DNA from: an uncultured Butyricicoccus sp.
GTDB lineage: Bacteria > Bacillota > Clostridia > Oscillospirales > Butyricicoccaceae
Reading direction: 5' to 3'
DNA length: 9,058 bases
NCBI GenBank assembly: GCA_900547195.1
Contig: URFQ01000091.1
Coordinates: 1 to 9,058 of the forward strand
Shown: piece after piece, positions 5,881-9,058 of the stretch
Position numbering within the stretch: the first letter of the stretch is position 1
Layout of the letters: every line of letters begins with the position of its first letter
The notes under the pieces: model-generated
Databases searched by the model: none
Told to the model about the DNA's origin: nothing
The model's input: the letters and a program-made list of their open reading frames with translations, nothing else
Made by a program: the position numbers and the translations under genes

Positions 5881-7909
5881 ATGAGAAAAATGAGAACGCG
5901 CATTCTGGCAATGCTGTTGGCATTTGCCATGATGGCTTCGATGGGTATTTGGCGCTGGCGGTGGAAACTGAAAACACAGAAAATACAACATCCTCTGTGG
6001 CGGATCAGGCCGCTGAAACGGCGCCGGATACAACAACACCTGTGGTGACGCCTGAAAAGAACGAACCCCTAATGACGGCCGACCCGAGCCAAACGGGAAC
6101 GCCGGATACTACCACGACGGAGAACCCGTGGCTCCGGCCGCGCCGGACAATGCGGTTAATATCGATCAGCCGGAGATCCCGGCGAATGATCTATTAACGG
6201 GGGACGAATCGGATGCGATGGATGACGGGATCGTGCCACCAGCAAACGACAACGCTGTTGAGGTGGGGAAGAGTATTCCCCTTGCTGGATCAGAGGGATA
6301 TTTCCATAAGTGGAGTAGTAGCGACAGAAGCATTGCTTCGGTATCCGGAAATGACAAAACTGCGATAGTAACCAGTGTCGGTGAAGGAGACGTTACAATT
6401 ACCCATAAGTACAAAAGTAGCGTGATGGGTAAAGAAAAAACGGAAATTTTGCAGTTACCGTGACTGGATCTTCCGGCTCGGATACTACATATGGCTATTT
6501 CTACGTACGTGTTCCAGGTACCGAAGATAACAGCGCGCTGTACTATACGGAAGCGTGGATCTATGCGGGCCGCAGTGATATTGGTTCAGACCCGCAGAAT
6601 CGTGAAGATGCGATCTTAGCCACAGAACCTACCTCGTTAGAGGGCGTAGCGGAAAGCAATACGCTTGGGTTCCCATATCCGTCGATCGTCATTGAGAATG
6701 AATCGTACACATATGATAAGGATTTGGCAGCATCTAACACTTACAAAATTGTTTGGGACAATCTTGTTTACTCAAACGGTGCAAACTGGCCGATTATAAT
6801 AAAAATAACGGCGGCCGAATGCCTGCTTACAGTGACAACAATACTTACATTGTGAACAGCGGAAGCAGTGCAAATTGCTGGCATATCAACGGGCATATTG
6901 AAACGATTGGCCAGCTTGCAACGGTCAAGTTTGAGGTCGAGGACGACCCGGAAAAGAACGATTGGACTGCGCGGTTTGATTATTACAAGGCGACAACGCT
7001 GGTTCGCTCGGTTGCACGTCCACCGAGCGCTGATGTCCCTGATGAGAAAACCGTCAATGGCATGACATATAAATTTGATGGCTGGTATACGGATCATACG
7101 TATGCCGATAAGATCAATGCGATTGATAATGAGCAAATCGGCGAGAATGGCCGGACATTCTACGGACGGTATGTACCCAAGTATACAGTCACCTTTGTTT
7201 ATACGGGCGCAGATGGTCAGGAGACCGGCCGTAGGTATGGGGTTGGAATCCTGATCACGAGGTGCCGCTTCCCAAGGGGCCGCAGGGTGTGTCAAACGGG
7301 AAGAATACCTACTTTGCGGGCTGGTATAACAAGCACAGTAAGGCGCTGTATCCCGTTGAAAACAGTACGGCTTCCGGAAAAAACAAATCCGGTTCAGCCG
7401 TCGCATGGACGGCAGACAACGAAAATCCCCTGAATATGACGTTTTATGCGGTTTATTACACGGGGGATGAGAACACAACCGCTCCGGTAAACAGCAGCAT
7501 TGCAGGTTATACAGTCCCGGAAAAGGGGAAGACCGAGAATCTTTTTGGCGAGCCGAGCCTGGTAGAGATTGGCGAAACCCCTTATGTCATGGCCGCATTC
7601 AATCCGACGCATACGGGGAGTGAACACGGGAGTCAGACGATTCCCGGTTATCGGGAAGTTGGCCTCGTGATTTCAACAAGCGCGGATGAAGTTGCGCAAG
7701 GCGGCTATCAAAAATTTAGCAACACCCGTGTATTTGCCCAGTCGATCCAAATAAATGGCGCGTCTTATGCAATTCCGAACAGCAACGGTGCACATTACAT
7801 TATGTTCCAGTTGACAGAGCAGGCTTCGTCAGAGCATCTTTATGTCACCCCATATGCAATTACAGATGCGGGCGTATATGTCTATGGCGAGTCCAAAATG
7901 GTAAAGTAG
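5881..7909 (+). pseudogene. Secreted adhesin-like protein with Ig-like and InlB-type repeats, frame broken five times
   Basis: Read across its breaks this is one protein of about 675 aa. A signal peptide (MRKMRTRILAMLLAFAMMAS, then YLALA after the first break) precedes a Thr/Pro/Glu-rich stretch (about 5950-6230). A Big_2-like Ig domain (about 6240-6470; WSSSDRSIASVS, GEGDVTITHKY, NFAVTVTG) follows. Next comes a segment of unknown fold with WIYAGRSDIG and YKIVWDNLVY. Two InlB/Listeria-type repeats come after it (KFDGWYTDHTYADKI near 7070-7110 and YFAGWYNKHSKALYP near 7315-7360). A C-terminal domain ends YVYGESKMVK. Frame changes lie near 5943-5945, 6117-6120, 6444-6446, 6788-6789 and 7238-7246; each equals one lost base in or beside a G, A or T run. 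Outside the breaks the sense is clean, so the true gene may be intact and the breaks errors. There is no LPXTG motif, SLH domain or C-terminal membrane anchor. The protein probably binds surfaces or glycans; this is inferred from the repeat types. Confidence 0.78.
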
Positions 7910-7921
7910 GGGGAGGACACG

Positions 7922-8092
7922 ATGAAAAAGGTATATGAAATCCCTGAACTCGAAGTCCTGCTTCTGGATGTCAAACAGGTTGCGATGGACATTCAATGTG
8001 TGGTCAGCGGAGATCCAAACGAAGCGAGCCTTTTCCCGGACGCACCGAATTTTGGTGATTTTGAAAAGGAAATCACCCCGTGGACGAGGTAA
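7922..8092 (+). CDS. Small 56-aa protein with an N-terminal YExPELEV motif
   Basis: The product begins MKKVYEIPELEVLLLDV and continues for 56 aa, ending ITPWTR. It starts 12 bases after the adhesin stop and has the strongest ribosome site of the plus-strand genes, GGGGAGG (7910-7916) five bases before the ATG, which supports real translation. Its start resembles short, uncharacterised proteins of gut Clostridia that open with 'MKK.YE.P..EV..L'; that likeness is from memory, not a search. The second half is acidic and rich in Pro, Asp, Asn and Phe, with one Cys (residue 26). There is no signal peptide or membrane segment, so it is predicted to be cytoplasmic unless the first 17 residues act as a leader. 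No modification enzyme or transporter is nearby, so a peptide-product role is unsupported. It is probably co-transcribed with the adhesin-like gene. Confidence 0.72.
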   Translation: MKKVYEIPELEVLLLDVKQVAMDIQCVVSGDPNEASLFPDAPNFGDFEKEITPWTR

Positions 8093-8103
8093 AAACCCAT
8101 GCT

Positions 8104-8140
8104 ACAGCAGGCAGGCGCTGCGCCCGCCTGCTGTTCTATT
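8104..8140 (+). terminator. GC-rich hairpin between the small gene and the second SLH gene
   Basis: ACAGCAGGC (8104-8112) pairs with GCCTGCTGT (8126-8134), continuing inward through GGC/GCC after one mismatch. It is followed by an imperfect T tract, TTCTATTTCT. It begins 11 bases after the small gene stops and ends about 20 bases before the next ribosome site, so it may end the transcript or act as a partial terminator. Confidence 0.7.
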
Positions 8141-8165
8141 TCTACCACCAAGAAGGAGGCTTTCT

Positions 8166-9058
8166 ATGAAAAAGAAAATCCTTTCCTCGGCGCTTGCGGG
8201 TGTACTGGCATGCAGCCTGAGCGGTTCTGCGCTGGCCGCCGGTTTTACGGACACAAAAGTCCACTGGGCAGCCTCCCAGATTTCCCGCTGGAACGGCCTC
8301 GGTATCATTTCCGGCTATGGCGAAATGTTTCACCCAAATGCGGCCATCACCCGCGGCGATATGGCGGTGGTTTTGGACCGCATCATGGGCTATCAGGCGA
8401 AAGCCGTCAATCCATTTTCCGACCTTCCGGAAAATGCATATTATACTTCTGCGGTCCTTGGCGCGAATGCAGCGGGGGTGCTGGCAGGCGATGGTGTGAC
8501 CGTGCGTCCCAACGCGCCGGTCACCCGCCAGGAGGCATGCGTCCTGCTCGGCCGCGCGCTCGATGTACCGACTGCAAACGACGTTTCCGGGTTCCGCGAT
8601 GCGGCGGAGATTGCCGCGTGGGCGCGCCCTTATGTCGCCGGCCTGGCTTCACGCGGCATTGTCGGCGGCAGCGATGGGAAATTTAATCCGGGCGCGCCCA
8701 TTTCCCGCGCGGAAGCGGTGACGATTCTGAACAATGGGATTGCGGCGCTGATTCAAAAGGAAGGCGAATATGACCATGTGGACACGATGGAGACCGTCGT
8801 CATCCGCGCGGCAGACGTACAGCTAAAGCGCTCGACGGTCTATCGGGACGTCATTATTTCGGAAGGGGCCGGCAGCGGTGAAGTCACGCTGCATAACGTC
8901 ACGATTGTCGGGAACCTGATTGTGCGCGGCGGCAGCAAAATCACGCTCAATAATGTGGAGCTGTATGGGAAAAGAAGATTGAAAACAGAGCCGTGGTGGA
9001 AGAGACCTGTGTCGAGGACAACGATGACGGCTCCCTCCTTGTGCCCCTAACCGATGGG
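8166..9058 (+). CDS. SLH-domain surface protein, N-terminal part, with a frame break near 8970
   Basis: A secreted wall-attached protein running off the window. AAGGAGG (8153-8159) six bases before the ATG at 8166, and a signal peptide at residues 1-25 (ending SALAA), fix the start; an open frame extends further upstream but overlaps the small gene. Three SLH domains follow directly: about 26-75 (TRGD), 84-135 (TRQE) and 141-193 (SRAE). They lead into a repeat region (about 208-268) with VVIRAADVQL, DVIISEGAGSGEV and LIVRGG, a pattern suggesting a short beta-helix. After GK (8967-8972) the frame becomes RRLKTEPWWK and stops at 9048-9050. The -1 frame instead gives KKIENRAVVEETC and stays open to the window end with better sense, so one A is probably missing from the A run at 8970-8973. 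Unlike the VWA protein, its SLH domains are N-terminal. No promoter is visible between the hairpin and the start. Confidence 0.88.

Noticed and set aside
6768..7478. A 236-codon minus-strand open frame inside the adhesin-like gene
   Set aside because: The plus strand encodes recognisable InlB-type repeats here; the minus frame is rich in Ile, Arg and Cys and has no start signals.
7935..8165. Upstream extension of the second SLH protein to 7935
   Set aside because: It would overlap the 56-aa gene and cross the hairpin. The ATG at 8166 has AAGGAGG and a signal peptide.
8961..8980. Programmed -1 frameshifting at GGGAAAAGAAG in the second SLH gene
   Set aside because: A -1 slip at GGG AAA or AAA AGA does not keep good codon-anticodon pairing in the X-XXY-YYZ sense. 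The same one-base loss occurs at six other homopolymers, so an indel is simpler.
1..9058. tRNA, rRNA, CRISPR arrays, insertion sequences, attachment sites
   Set aside because: No cloverleaf, regularly spaced repeats, transposase motifs or terminal inverted repeats were seen on reading the window.

Overview
The window looks like a chromosomal piece of a Gram-positive-type anaerobe of the Clostridia, probably an Oscillospirales/Ruminococcaceae-like gut bacterium. The reasons are two proteins with S-layer homology (SLH) domains, a VanZ-family protein, Wzz/BY-kinase capsule genes, strong AGGAGG-type ribosome sites, and bidirectional terminators with A/T flanks. The lineage is inferred from gene content and style, not from a marker gene.

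Layout. Bases 1-134 are the C-terminal end of a Gfo/Idh/MocA-type oxidoreductase, closed by a terminator shared with a convergent VanZ-family gene (168-602, minus). Divergent from VanZ is a single-pass membrane-anchored protein of unknown function (721-1446, plus). A perfect 13-bp bidirectional terminator separates it from a large convergent surface protein (1486-3879, minus). That protein has a signal peptide, a VWA domain with complete MIDAS residues, an adhesin-like middle region, a poly-Gly/Ser linker and three C-terminal SLH domains. It has a consensus promoter about 180 nt upstream of its start codon. From 4.2 kb onward everything reads on the plus strand: a Wzz/CpsC-like chain-length regulator and a CpsD-like tyrosine kinase, both broken and internally deleted; then a promoter and a hairpin-rich leader; a large secreted adhesin-like gene (Ig-like domain plus InlB-type repeats) split over six frame segments; a 56-aa protein; a hairpin; and a second SLH protein that runs off the window.

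How the genes fit together. The theme is the cell surface: SLH proteins that would bind pyruvylated cell-wall polymer, a secreted repeat adhesin, and the remains of an exopolysaccharide control pair. No complete enzymatic pathway is present.

The most important observation concerns the reading frames. Genes in 1-3.9 kb are intact. From about 4.8 kb to the end there are seven single-base frame breaks. All have the same sign (one base missing) and each can be repaired by adding one base to a short homopolymer run. The protein sense continues cleanly on both sides of each break. This favours homopolymer-deletion sequencing errors, or very recent indels, over old decay. The Wzz and kinase remnants also carry larger internal deletions, which base-calling errors alone would not explain. 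I did not find a convincing new enzymatic or defence system. The best candidates for novelty are the 56-aa protein, the leader with four hairpins, and the unrecognised 241-aa membrane protein.
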